Below, in pieces: positions 9,032-17,088 of a stretch of 64,000 nt of DNA. This DNA is from Vibrio sp. AND4 (lineage in GTDB: Bacteria; Pseudomonadota; Gammaproteobacteria; Enterobacterales; Vibrionaceae). The notes under the pieces are model-generated. The model had not been told where the DNA came from. It searched no databases and saw only the letters and a program-made list of their open reading frames with translations. Location of the stretch: contig NZ_ABGR01000010.1 in assembly GCF_000171815.1 (NCBI RefSeq), forward strand, positions 50,888 to 114,887. The letters run 5' to 3'. Position numbers and translations under genes: made by a program. Positions within the stretch are counted from its first letter, which is position 1. Each line of letters starts with the position of its first letter.

Positions 9032-9949
9032 ATGAAGATACTACTGACTGGCGGTACAGGCTTTATTGGTTCTGAGTTGCTAAAAATGCTCACTACCCAT
9101 AGAGTCATATTGCTAACGCGCAGCCCTGCGCAAGCAAAACAACGACTTCAGCATGCCGACGTCGGTAATATTGAATATCTAGATTCCCTCGCTTCACTGG
9201 AAGACCTCAACGACGTTGACGCCGTAATCAACCTTGCAGGTGAGCCCATTGCTGACAAACGCTGGAGTCAGGAACAAAAAAAAATCATTTGTAACAGCCG
9301 CTGGAAGGTCACCGAACGGATTGTTGAACTGATCCACGCCAGTACTGAACCTCCCGCAGTTTTCATTAGTGGCTCCGCGGTTGGGTATTACGGTGACCAA
9401 CAAGACCACCCATTTGATGAATGCTTACACGTAAATAGTGAAGCCTTCCCCCATTCAGTGTGTGCCCGGTGGGAACAAATTGCCAAGCGTGCCGAATCAG
9501 AGCAGACAAGAGTTTGTCTGCTGCGTACTGGAGTTGTTCTTGGTCCCAAAGGCGGAGCCTTAGCCAAGATGCTACTGCCCTACAAATTGGGGCTGGGAGG
9601 CCCATTGGGCAGTGGAAAACAGTACATGCCTTGGATTCATATCTTAGATATGGTTCGCGCCATCATGTACATACTCGAAACGCCTCACGCTCATGGTGAG
9701 TTTAACTTGTGCGCTCCGCACCCGGTGAGTAACAAAACGTTCAGCGGCGCATTGGCCAAAACGCTTAAACGGCCGCATGTACTGTTCACTCCGAAATGGG
9801 TAATGAACATGGCGATGGGCGAGTCATCCTGTCTACTGTTTGATAGCCTACGCGCCAAACCCAAGAAACTGACCGAGATTGGTTTCCAGTTTAGCTACTC
9901 ACGAGTTGAGCCCGCGCTCAAGAACTTGCTTCAAGACAGAAGTTGTTGA
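9032..9949 (+). CDS. yfcH: TIGR01777-type NAD(P)-dependent epimerase/reductase (YfcH)
   Basis: An SDR-extended family protein related to E. coli YfcH and the SulA/epimerase group; substrate unknown. The Rossmann motif GGTGFIGSELL is at residues 7-17, INLAGEPI near 70, and SGSAVGYYG (family equivalent of the active-site region) near 110. The C-terminal DUF1731-type tail starts near residue 250. I chose ATG 9032 (305 residues): it has AAGGGG seven bases upstream, the Rossmann fold starts immediately, and the upstream ATG at 8999 lies on the promoter. It is followed 36 bases later by ybbO in the same direction. Confidence 0.88.
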   Translation: MKILLTGGTGFIGSELLKMLTTHRVILLTRSPAQAKQRLQHADVGNIEYLDSLASLEDLNDVDAVINLAGEPIADKRWSQEQKKIICNSRWKVTERIVELIHASTEPPAVFISGSAVGYYGDQQDHPFDECLHVNSEAFPHSVCARWEQIAKRAESEQTRVCLLRTGVVLGPKGGALAKMLLPYKLGLGGPLGSGKQYMPWIHILDMVRAIMYILETPHAHGEFNLCAPHPVSNKTFSGALAKTLKRPHVLFTPKWVMNMAMGESSCLLFDSLRAKPKKLTEIGFQFSYSRVEPALKNLLQDRSC

Positions 9950-9985
9950 ATCATAAGGCTCACTAACTCTCAGTGAGCCCCAACT

Positions 9986-10813
9986 ATGAAAAAATCAGTT
10001 CTCATCACCGGATGTTCCACCGGCATTGGTTACGTATGTGCCCATGCTCTACAAAATGAGGGTTTCCATGTCATTGCCTCCTGCCGACAAGACCGAGACA
10101 TCAAGCGCTTAAACGAAGAAGGTTTAGAGTGCATCAAGCTTGATCTCAATGACCCTGAAAGCATTTCTTTCGGTGTCGCTCAAGCTCTAGCGCTATCTGA
10201 AGGTAGGCTTTATGCTGTCTTTAATAATGGCGCTTACGGCCAACCAGGTGCTTTGGAAGATTTACCGACAGAGGCCCTTCAAGCACAATTTCAAACCAAC
10301 TTCTTCGGTTGGCACCAACTCGTCACAGAGGTATTGCCACACATGCGCAAGCAAGGCGAAGGCAGAATCATCCTAAATAGCTCCGTACTCGGCTTTGCTG
10401 CCATGAAGTATCGTGGGGCTTATAACGCCTCTAAATTTGCACTCGAAGGCTGGGCAGATACCTTACGCTTGGAATTAATGGACACCAACATCAAGGTGGC
10501 ATTAATCGAACCAGGTCCGATAGAAACTCAGTTTAGACAGAACGCCTTAAAGGCATTTGAGCGATGGATTGAAGTAGAAAACAGTGCCCACAAAACCGCT
10601 TATGCGGGCCAAAAAAACCGTTTAGATAACGACAAATCCAATAACAAATTTGCGCTGCCTGCTGAATCTTGCATTCCTCCAGTGATTCACGCGCTGACGA
10701 GCAATAAACCTAAAATTCGCTATCGAATCACGACACCAACCAAAGTATTTGCCGTATTAAAGCGGCTGTTACCCACTCGTATTCTTGATAAAATTTTGCG
10801 ACAAGCAGCATAA
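9986..10813 (+). CDS. ybbO: Short-chain dehydrogenase, YbbO type
   Basis: A classical SDR oxidoreductase using NAD(P)(H). TGCSTGIG (residues 8-15) binds the cofactor, and NNGAYGQPG near 80 replaces the usual NNAG. The catalytic set is NSSVLG near 130 and the YNASK Tyr/Lys pair near 150, followed by IEPGPIETQF. It closely matches E. coli YbbO as I recall it, including the C-terminal VLKRLLP block. YbbO has been linked to aldehyde and retinal reduction in vitro; the role in vivo is unclear. Length is 275 residues. It lies between yfcH and cnoX (ybbN), as ybbO neighbours ybbN in E. coli. Confidence 0.88.
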   Translation: MKKSVLITGCSTGIGYVCAHALQNEGFHVIASCRQDRDIKRLNEEGLECIKLDLNDPESISFGVAQALALSEGRLYAVFNNGAYGQPGALEDLPTEALQAQFQTNFFGWHQLVTEVLPHMRKQGEGRIILNSSVLGFAAMKYRGAYNASKFALEGWADTLRLELMDTNIKVALIEPGPIETQFRQNALKAFERWIEVENSAHKTAYAGQKNRLDNDKSNNKFALPAESCIPPVIHALTSNKPKIRYRITTPTKVFAVLKRLLPTRILDKILRQAA

Positions 10814-11003
10814 AAACTTTTTATCACAATGTAATTTTACCGTAACAATGTGATGTCACTATGAGCATGTAGGTTAATAAAACCTCAATGTTCGAATCAA
10901 TGTCTAAGTGAGTATCTTCATCCTTTTAGCCTAAACGCGATGTCGATACTGACTTCAGATTTGGTATCGCCACCCTCTCTGTTTGTATTTTCGCGAGACA
11001 ACA
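10814..11003. other. ybbO-cnoX intergenic region, first part
   Basis: No gene is visible. Half-sites ATCACA and TGTGAT, facing each other about 20 bases apart near 10823-10853, resemble CRP half-sites but with the wrong spacing. The promoter for whatever lies at 11004-11183 should be in this segment. Confidence 0.35.
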
Positions 11004-11069
11004 ATGACATTAAATCAGCTTAACTGGCTTAGTGTGGGTGTAGTGTTGGCCATGTTCATCCTATTTTGA
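11004..11069 (+). CDS. Possible 21-residue hydrophobic leader peptide or small membrane protein
   Basis: ATG at 11004 opens a 21-codon frame whose product is almost entirely hydrophobic after residue 8 (NWLSVGVVLAMFILF) and could span the membrane. It ends in TGA at 11067. If the TGA were read through, the frame would run 15 more codons with a basic stretch and a terminal Cys, to TGA at 11115. The upstream GAGAC is a weak ribosome site. A terminator-like hairpin follows at 11160-11183 and cnoX starts at 11262. It may be a leader peptide, a small membrane protein, or chance. Confidence 0.3.
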   Translation: MTLNQLNWLSVGVVLAMFILF

Positions 11070-11159
11070 TACCACGCACGACTAGAACGTCTAACAAGAC
11101 CGTCTGAACCGTGCTGAACTTGCCAAGTTTGATCGCACTTTCGCTTGCTATCTGGAAAC

Positions 11160-11183
11160 CGCTGCTGTCGGCAGCGTTTTTCC
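11160..11183 (+). terminator. Terminator-like hairpin in the cnoX leader
   Basis: Stem CGCTGC / GCAGCG with a five-base loop, followed directly by TTTTTCC. It lies about 80 bases before the cnoX start. It has the form of an intrinsic terminator, so a short transcript (small RNA or leader) ending here, or attenuation of cnoX, is possible. Confidence 0.6.
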
Positions 11184-11261
11184 TCTCTATCGCTTGAATT
11201 TCCCAAATATCAGCTCCATATCTACAATCAACGACAAGAAACAAAAAGCAAGGATACTCTG

Positions 11262-12116
11262 ATGCAATCCCCATTTATCGTTGAGTTAACAGAACAAAAC
11301 TTCCGCGAAACACTTGAAGGATCAATGAACGTACCCGTGTTGGTTCATTTTTGGGCGAGTGCTCAACCAGAAAGCGCGCAAGTGATCCCCGAATTGCAAA
11401 TGCTGGCACAACAATACAGCGGCGCTTTCACCCTTGCTCTATTGGACTGTGAACAGCAACCTGCTCTTGCCTCTCAATTCGGTGTTCAAGCTCTCCCAAC
11501 TATCGCCTTATTTATAAATGGCCAAGCCGTCGATGGTATGGGTGGGCCTCAACCAATCGATTCAATTACGGCGATGCTGCAAAAGCATTTACCGAGCCAA
11601 GATGAGATGCAGTTGAAACAAGCCAACAACCTGCTTCAACAAGGTGAGCACGCTCAGGCATTGGCGATCCTACAAACTTTATCAGAAGAGCTGAAAAATC
11701 GCGGCGACGTGAAGCTGGCAACAGCAGATTGTTTGTTAGAAACCAAACAGTTTGAGCTGGCAAAAACGCTGTTGAGCACGATCCCATTGGAATATCAAGA
11801 CAACTACTACAAAGGCTTGATTGCCAAACTAGATCTGCACCTTCAAGCAGCAGATAGCCCAGAGCTTCAACGCCTTGAACAAGAGCGAGCGGCAAACCCT
11901 GATAACTTAGAATTAGTCTGTGAGCTTGCGGTTCAATACAACCAAGTCGGTCGAGATGAAGAAGCACTTGAACTGCTTTGGAACATCCTCAAAACCAACC
12001 TGGGTGCACAAGATGGAGAGGTAAAAAAAGTCTTTATGGATATCTTAAGCGCTCTTGGCCAAGGTAACGCATTAGCAGGCAAGTACCGCCGCCAACTTTA
12101 CTCAATTTTGTACTAA
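11262..12116 (+). CDS. cnoX: Co-chaperone CnoX/YbbN, thioredoxin domain plus TPRs
   Basis: CnoX protects proteins from bleach-induced oxidation and works with GroEL in E. coli. Residues about 8-110 are a thioredoxin fold (VHFWASAQPESAQ, then LPTIALFINGQ with the cis-proline). Residues about 120-284 are TPR-like helices. The thioredoxin active site reads SAQPES, with no cysteine at either CxxC position, so it cannot be a disulfide reductase. E. coli YbbN also lacks the first Cys. I chose ATG 11262 (284 residues), preceded by AAGGATACTCTG; a longer in-frame extension to 11145 would run through the leader hairpin. It sits beside ybbO as in E. coli. Confidence 0.93.
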   Translation: MQSPFIVELTEQNFRETLEGSMNVPVLVHFWASAQPESAQVIPELQMLAQQYSGAFTLALLDCEQQPALASQFGVQALPTIALFINGQAVDGMGGPQPIDSITAMLQKHLPSQDEMQLKQANNLLQQGEHAQALAILQTLSEELKNRGDVKLATADCLLETKQFELAKTLLSTIPLEYQDNYYKGLIAKLDLHLQAADSPELQRLEQERAANPDNLELVCELAVQYNQVGRDEEALELLWNILKTNLGAQDGEVKKVFMDILSALGQGNALAGKYRRQLYSILY

Positions 12117-12150
12117 AAAATCGGTGTAGAAGCAGAGAGATTAAATAGAA

Positions 12151-12180
12151 AAGGCCGGAAAGATCCGGCCTTGGTTGTTT
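12151..12180. terminator. Terminator between cnoX and convergent bcsC
   Basis: Nine-base-pair stem aaggccgga (12151-12159) and tccggcctt (12164-12172), loop aaga, followed by a T-rich tail. It lies 35 bases after the cnoX stop and about 55 bases after the bcsC stop in the other direction. Confidence 0.85.
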
Positions 12181-12229
12181 CTGCTGTTACTCACATTTTA
12201 GGAAGTCATACCAATCACTAGCGCCAGCA

Positions 12230-15200
12230 CTAAAAATCACTGTACAACGAAGGCACTTCAGGAGGATATTCAATCGGCTGCCAGCGGTCATTAAAGGTGT
12301 ACTTGGCGTACAACATAAAATGGTTTGGCGTATAAAACTCTGAACGCTGTAAATCCACCAGCGCCCCCAGATACCAACGCTTACTCATTCGTTTCTCAAC
12401 TGCCGCTTGCAGCGAAGCGCCAAAACCACCACCACGCTCAGCACTGTCTCCTGTAGACAGATAAGGCGCATCTTCTTGCGTCCATGAGTTAGAGATAGAT
12501 GCACTCAATTGATACGACCATGTGCTGTTGTAGCGACCGTAATAATTGACTGGCAGAGCGACAGAAAAATAACGTTGTGGACTGTAGTAGCCCCCATGCC
12601 CGAGTGTGTATTCACCCAAATTTTTATCGTAATCGAGGTACATTAAATTTGTGCCGATACTCAAACGCTGCTCATCCGTGGCAATCAGTTTGTAGTAGGC
12701 CCCGCCCAACATACCGAGGCGAGTGTTATCGTCAACGTTTTCCCCCGTCAGAGCGTGGTATTGCAGACTGCTCCAGAAACCGTAAGGGCCACCAATATCC
12801 CAGCTCGAATTGAGCTTCACACCTGTACGGACCACACCCCCCCATTTTTTGCCTTGAGGATCGCTGGTTCCGCTTGGTACCGTCATTCCAGCATAAGAAA
12901 GTGTACTGCTGGATTCTGGCCGGCGAGACGCTTCTGCAGTCCAACCAAAGTCCCCAAGATCGCCATCAACGCTGATGCCACCAACCCAAGAAGTGTGATC
13001 AAAACCCATTGGCGTCGATCCAATATCCACTTGCCAATCGTTGGCTTGCCAACCAATACCAAGTGCCATACCTGAAGCTTCATCTTGGAATGAGGTGCTA
13101 TCAAAGCCCCCGTCTTTCTCGTAATAATTTAGCTCACCCGAATCGACAGAAACGTAATCCGCTCTCAACAGCAAATGACCATCGAGCGATTCAATAGGAA
13201 TACGCGCTTCAATCGGCACTTGATTCGACGAGTTAAGCCCGTCACGCGCACTATAATCCCAACCAATAAGCACATGCCCATCACTACGATCATGGAGCGT
13301 ATCTATGTCCGACTTAACATTGCGAGTCAGCCAGTAGTCATCCGCTGTGTCATACAACTCGCGTAACGTGAGAGTATCTTGCTGATCTTTGTTCGGATTT
13401 GCGCTTTTTTCAATACGATCCGAATTTAGCGCTTGATAACCCCGTTTTTCAGCTAATGTCCATTGCTGATTGTCCATCGCAATCGACATGCTGTCTCGAT
13501 AAGCCAAAGCATCAGCACCTTGCACGTCATCGAGTAAACGGTTTAGAGCATCGGCATCATTTCGATACCCAAGTTGATTAAATACAGAGGCAACCGTCAT
13601 CAATTGAGCAGCAGAAAGCGTCTCACGCTTCTTATTTAGGATAAGATGCAGATCATGGTAGCTGGCTTCGTCTCCGCTCTGCGCACTGGCTTGCAGCATC
13701 CCGACCTGAGCTTGCGTTTTGAATGGCTCAGTTTTTGATGAGACACCTTCATATAACGCCATTGCCTGCTCTACTTGCTGGTTAGCAAGGAGCACATCCG
13801 CTTGCGCTAAGGTTCGGCGGGTTTTTAGCTCATCAAGTTGCAAAGCTTGCGAAGCACTACCCTTTTGTTCATCCGAACTCAGCGCTAATTGCTCGTACCA
13901 TTGGTCAAAATCTTCAAACTGATTCAGGCTCACCATCATACTGCCGTATGCAAGTTGCTCATCGCTAGACCAGTGCGGTGATTGTTTGAGGCTTCGATAA
14001 ATTCTTTCAGCTTCAACGACTTGATCGGCCTCTACCCACGCCCCAACAAGACGCGCCAATGCCTGTACTTGGCCCTGATAGTCTTGCTCCAAAGCGTGCA
14101 ACTTGGCTTGTACAGACTGCGGTTCTTCAAGATATCGCCGTTGAATATCTTGTAATTCGGCATCGAGCTTCAATCGAGTCAAATTACGTTGCATAGAGGG
14201 TGTGAGGGCTTTCTCTGGCACACTTTCTAGCTCAGAAATTGCCGCTACGACTTTGGAGTCTTTTGCCAAATACAAGGCGTGCGCGAACTTCATTTCAGGG
14301 TCAGAACTGGATTTAGCCCACTTAGCCATCAAAGCATCTGCACGTTGCTTGTTCCCCATAGAGCGTACCATACTGGCAACATCCAGTCTTAACCACGGAG
14401 AAGTCGGTTTCAAGGCAATCAGTGCTTCCACCGCAGATTGCATGACTGCTTGATCATTCTGCGCAATAGCGGTTCTCAAACGAGCAAGAATGATTTCAGA
14501 TTGAATACCATTGATTTTCTCTGCCACTACCTGTTTTTGCGCTGGAGAAAAACGCTGTGCAATCAACTCCGCCCCAACCCAATCTTGCTGCTCAATACGA
14601 ACATCTAGCCTACCGCGCAAGGCGGAGCCATTAAGTTGATCGAGCTTTAGTGCTTGAATATAAGCTTTATCTGCCGCTAAGTAGTTGTTTTGCGACAAGT
14701 AAAGCGCGCCCAACGAGGTAAAGGCATAAGGCTGGGTTGTATCGACTCGAATGGCTTTATGGTAAAGGCTTTCAGCTTGTTTAAACTCACCTTTCTTAAC
14801 CAAGACATCGCCTTGATCTAAAAAAGCCCAATATTGCGAGGTTTCAATCAAGGTTGTCCATTTCGAAGCACTGTCCGGATCACGGTCTGATCGCTGCGCA
14901 CGCTTAAAGTATTCGAGCGCTTTTTGTTGCTGACCGTTACGCAGGTACACCTTCCCCATCCCACCCAATATCTCTGGATCATTTGGCCGCGTGGTCATGG
15001 CATAACGCAACTGCTTCTCGGCCTGCTTCGTTTTGTCTTCATCCAACAGCTTGAGACCTTTAAGCTTAGCGAGATAGGTTGGGTCTTTACGTAGATTTTG
15101 TTCTGTTTCCCAGCGCTTTCTCGCCCCTTGATTTGCGCGTTGAATCTCAAGATCAGACGGGTAGTAGCTCGCTAGAATCGCATATTGTTGCACCACTTGA

Positions 15201-16003
15201 TCTGAGATAGGCAATTGATCGAGAGCACGCAACCAAGATGTCGCCGCGCTGCTGCCAATAACTGGCGCTAAAGCAAGCTTTTTGTAGGTGTCTAAAATCC
15301 AAGGATCGGCCGGATTCTCTTTGCGAATATGATTCGCCAATGCGAGTTGAAATTGAGGTACCCCCGGGTACTCAGCATTCAAACGCTCCAATCCTCGTTT
15401 GACGGCCATCCAACTGCCATCAAGGTTACTTTGCAGCTGAAGAAACTCTAACTGCAAGGCTGCCGAGGGCATACCATTTGGAAAAATCGCTTTATACGCT
15501 CGAATGGCTTCTTCATAGCGGCCCGATTTAGCGAGCAGCTTAGCGCGTTGATAATCACCTTTTTTATCCCCTTGAAGAGACATGATGGCGGCAAGATCTC
15601 TCGCTTGGGGAGAATTCGGCGATTTCTTAATTAAACGCTGGAAGGTCTGTTTGGCCAGTTCAGGCGCCTTACGCTTGGTGTACATATTGGCTTGGTAATA
15701 CAAGCCTATCGGGTTGCCTTCTTCAATCGCAAACAAGCGCTCTAGGGTACTTTCAACGATATCGTCACGCCCTATTGCGTCCGCAAGTTTAAGCTGTTCA
15801 ACCAACCATTCTACTGAGTTAACGCGGTCAAGCGAGGTAGAAAACTGAACGATTTCAACTGGCTGATAAACCGTGGCTAACTGCGCTTTGTTCAGAGGTT
15901 TGGAACTAAAACCTTGCGCGTAAACGGGATTGACCCCATTGGCCATCATGACCAATGGGATCAACCACGAAGTGCGTCTTATTCCTGGCATTGCTCGCTC
16001 CAT
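12230..16003 (-). CDS. bcsC: Cellulose synthase outer-membrane subunit BcsC
   Basis: BcsC carries the nascent glucan across the periplasm and outer membrane. A signal peptide (residues about 12-29, ending PVYAQ) is followed by a very long array of TPR repeats (about 40-880), then a C-terminal 16-strand beta-barrel domain (about 920-1257, rich in alternating aromatic strands). At 1257 residues it is full length. It is the last gene of the left-facing operon; its start overlaps the end of bcsZ by 25 bases. An internal ATG at residue 5 is an equally good start. Confidence 0.95.
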   Translation of the reverse strand: MERAMPGIRRTSWLIPLVMMANGVNPVYAQGFSSKPLNKAQLATVYQPVEIVQFSTSLDRVNSVEWLVEQLKLADAIGRDDIVESTLERLFAIEEGNPIGLYYQANMYTKRKAPELAKQTFQRLIKKSPNSPQARDLAAIMSLQGDKKGDYQRAKLLAKSGRYEEAIRAYKAIFPNGMPSAALQLEFLQLQSNLDGSWMAVKRGLERLNAEYPGVPQFQLALANHIRKENPADPWILDTYKKLALAPVIGSSAATSWLRALDQLPISDQVVQQYAILASYYPSDLEIQRANQGARKRWETEQNLRKDPTYLAKLKGLKLLDEDKTKQAEKQLRYAMTTRPNDPEILGGMGKVYLRNGQQQKALEYFKRAQRSDRDPDSASKWTTLIETSQYWAFLDQGDVLVKKGEFKQAESLYHKAIRVDTTQPYAFTSLGALYLSQNNYLAADKAYIQALKLDQLNGSALRGRLDVRIEQQDWVGAELIAQRFSPAQKQVVAEKINGIQSEIILARLRTAIAQNDQAVMQSAVEALIALKPTSPWLRLDVASMVRSMGNKQRADALMAKWAKSSSDPEMKFAHALYLAKDSKVVAAISELESVPEKALTPSMQRNLTRLKLDAELQDIQRRYLEEPQSVQAKLHALEQDYQGQVQALARLVGAWVEADQVVEAERIYRSLKQSPHWSSDEQLAYGSMMVSLNQFEDFDQWYEQLALSSDEQKGSASQALQLDELKTRRTLAQADVLLANQQVEQAMALYEGVSSKTEPFKTQAQVGMLQASAQSGDEASYHDLHLILNKKRETLSAAQLMTVASVFNQLGYRNDADALNRLLDDVQGADALAYRDSMSIAMDNQQWTLAEKRGYQALNSDRIEKSANPNKDQQDTLTLRELYDTADDYWLTRNVKSDIDTLHDRSDGHVLIGWDYSARDGLNSSNQVPIEARIPIESLDGHLLLRADYVSVDSGELNYYEKDGGFDSTSFQDEASGMALGIGWQANDWQVDIGSTPMGFDHTSWVGGISVDGDLGDFGWTAEASRRPESSSTLSYAGMTVPSGTSDPQGKKWGGVVRTGVKLNSSWDIGGPYGFWSSLQYHALTGENVDDNTRLGMLGGAYYKLIATDEQRLSIGTNLMYLDYDKNLGEYTLGHGGYYSPQRYFSVALPVNYYGRYNSTWSYQLSASISNSWTQEDAPYLSTGDSAERGGGFGASLQAAVEKRMSKRWYLGALVDLQRSEFYTPNHFMLYAKYTFNDRWQPIEYPPEVPSLYSDF

Positions 16004-17088
16004 GCTGGCAACAGCTCACCATGCTTACCAAAGCGGAAACGTGCCTGATGCCAACCCAATCCAAACAAGCTCAATACGTTGTCGTAATAGTGATCGTTGC
16101 GGTCCGAAATTAGCATTTGTTGTGCTCGGCTTGCCTGAGCTTTAAGCAATTCAGATTCTCCTGATGAAGCCAATAAAGGCAAGACTGCTGCAGAAAACCC
16201 TGCGCTGCCCGCTTGAGTGTATCCACCCGTTTCTGTATTGACGTCTCGCGGCGGAGCGCTGAGCGTTTTAGTCGCTGTAACAAAAGGCTGCATTTGTTGA
16301 ATGAGCTGCGCTTTTTCAGCAACTTGATCATCGAGCATACCAGCCCACAAATAAGTACGGATTGCATTGTAACTGCCACTTGGACCCGTCACAGAATCAA
16401 CACTGTACTCCCCTTGACTGAGCGTTGCCCAATCAGGACTGAAACCCTTTGGCATGGTATGAGTAAGCATCTGTACGCTCGCTTGGTACATGGTATCCCA
16501 TGAATACTGCGGATACAGCGCTTCCATCCGAGTAACCAGTTGTAAAGGCACATAACTCGGGTTAACACGATAGCGCTGACTAAATTCAAAGCCTGTAGGG
16601 GCTGGTAGCAGTAAAGTGCCAGTACCGTCAATCGACACACTCTCTTCACGTAAAATTCGACTAGCAAGTAAGTGACCCAGTGACTGGTAGTAATAGTTGT
16701 CCCATAGTCGTCCCGCTTCAACTAAGGCGTAAGCAATCCAAAGATCGGAATCCGACGCCGCATTGGTATCTAAAACACCAAAACTGCCGTTCTCTTTTCT
16801 TCCCCACAACCAAGCGGGCAACCTTGCAGTAAGATCACCATCAGCCAGATGTACTTGAGTCCAATTTAGTACATCAGCGAACGTTTTTTGATCATTGGCA
16901 ACCAACGCAAAAAACAACGCATAAGATTGGCCTTCAGAGGTAGTGATAATACGATCATCGCTACCATCTACGACTCTTCCTTGGTCAATATAAACGGCCT
17001 TAAATGTATCCCATTGTGGCCAACCGCAGTCACTCGCCCAGAGATGAGGAGAAGCTATCAAAATCAGAAGTGTCAACAGCTTTTTCAT
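15979..17088 (-). CDS. bcsZ: Periplasmic endo-1,4-beta-glucanase BcsZ (GH8)
   Basis: BcsZ is a family 8 glycosidase that trims cellulose in the periplasm and is needed for normal cellulose output. A signal peptide (MKKLLTLLILIASPHLWAS) precedes the mature enzyme. The general-acid glutamate is in TTSEGQSYA (about E52), and the conserved ASDSDLWIAYAL block near residues 111-122 follows. Length 369 residues matches enteric BcsZ. Its start overlaps bcsB by 4 bases and its end overlaps bcsC, so translational coupling is likely. Confidence 0.95.
   Translation of the reverse strand: MKKLLTLLILIASPHLWASDCGWPQWDTFKAVYIDQGRVVDGSDDRIITTSEGQSYALFFALVANDQKTFADVLNWTQVHLADGDLTARLPAWLWGRKENGSFGVLDTNAASDSDLWIAYALVEAGRLWDNYYYQSLGHLLASRILREESVSIDGTGTLLLPAPTGFEFSQRYRVNPSYVPLQLVTRMEALYPQYSWDTMYQASVQMLTHTMPKGFSPDWATLSQGEYSVDSVTGPSGSYNAIRTYLWAGMLDDQVAEKAQLIQQMQPFVTATKTLSAPPRDVNTETGGYTQAGSAGFSAAVLPLLASSGESELLKAQASRAQQMLISDRNDHYYDNVLSLFGLGWHQARFRFGKHGELLPAWSEQCQE

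Noticed and set aside
11145..11261. N-terminal extension of CnoX
   Set aside because: It would run through the terminator-like hairpin, has no ribosome site, and the thioredoxin fold starts right after ATG 11262.
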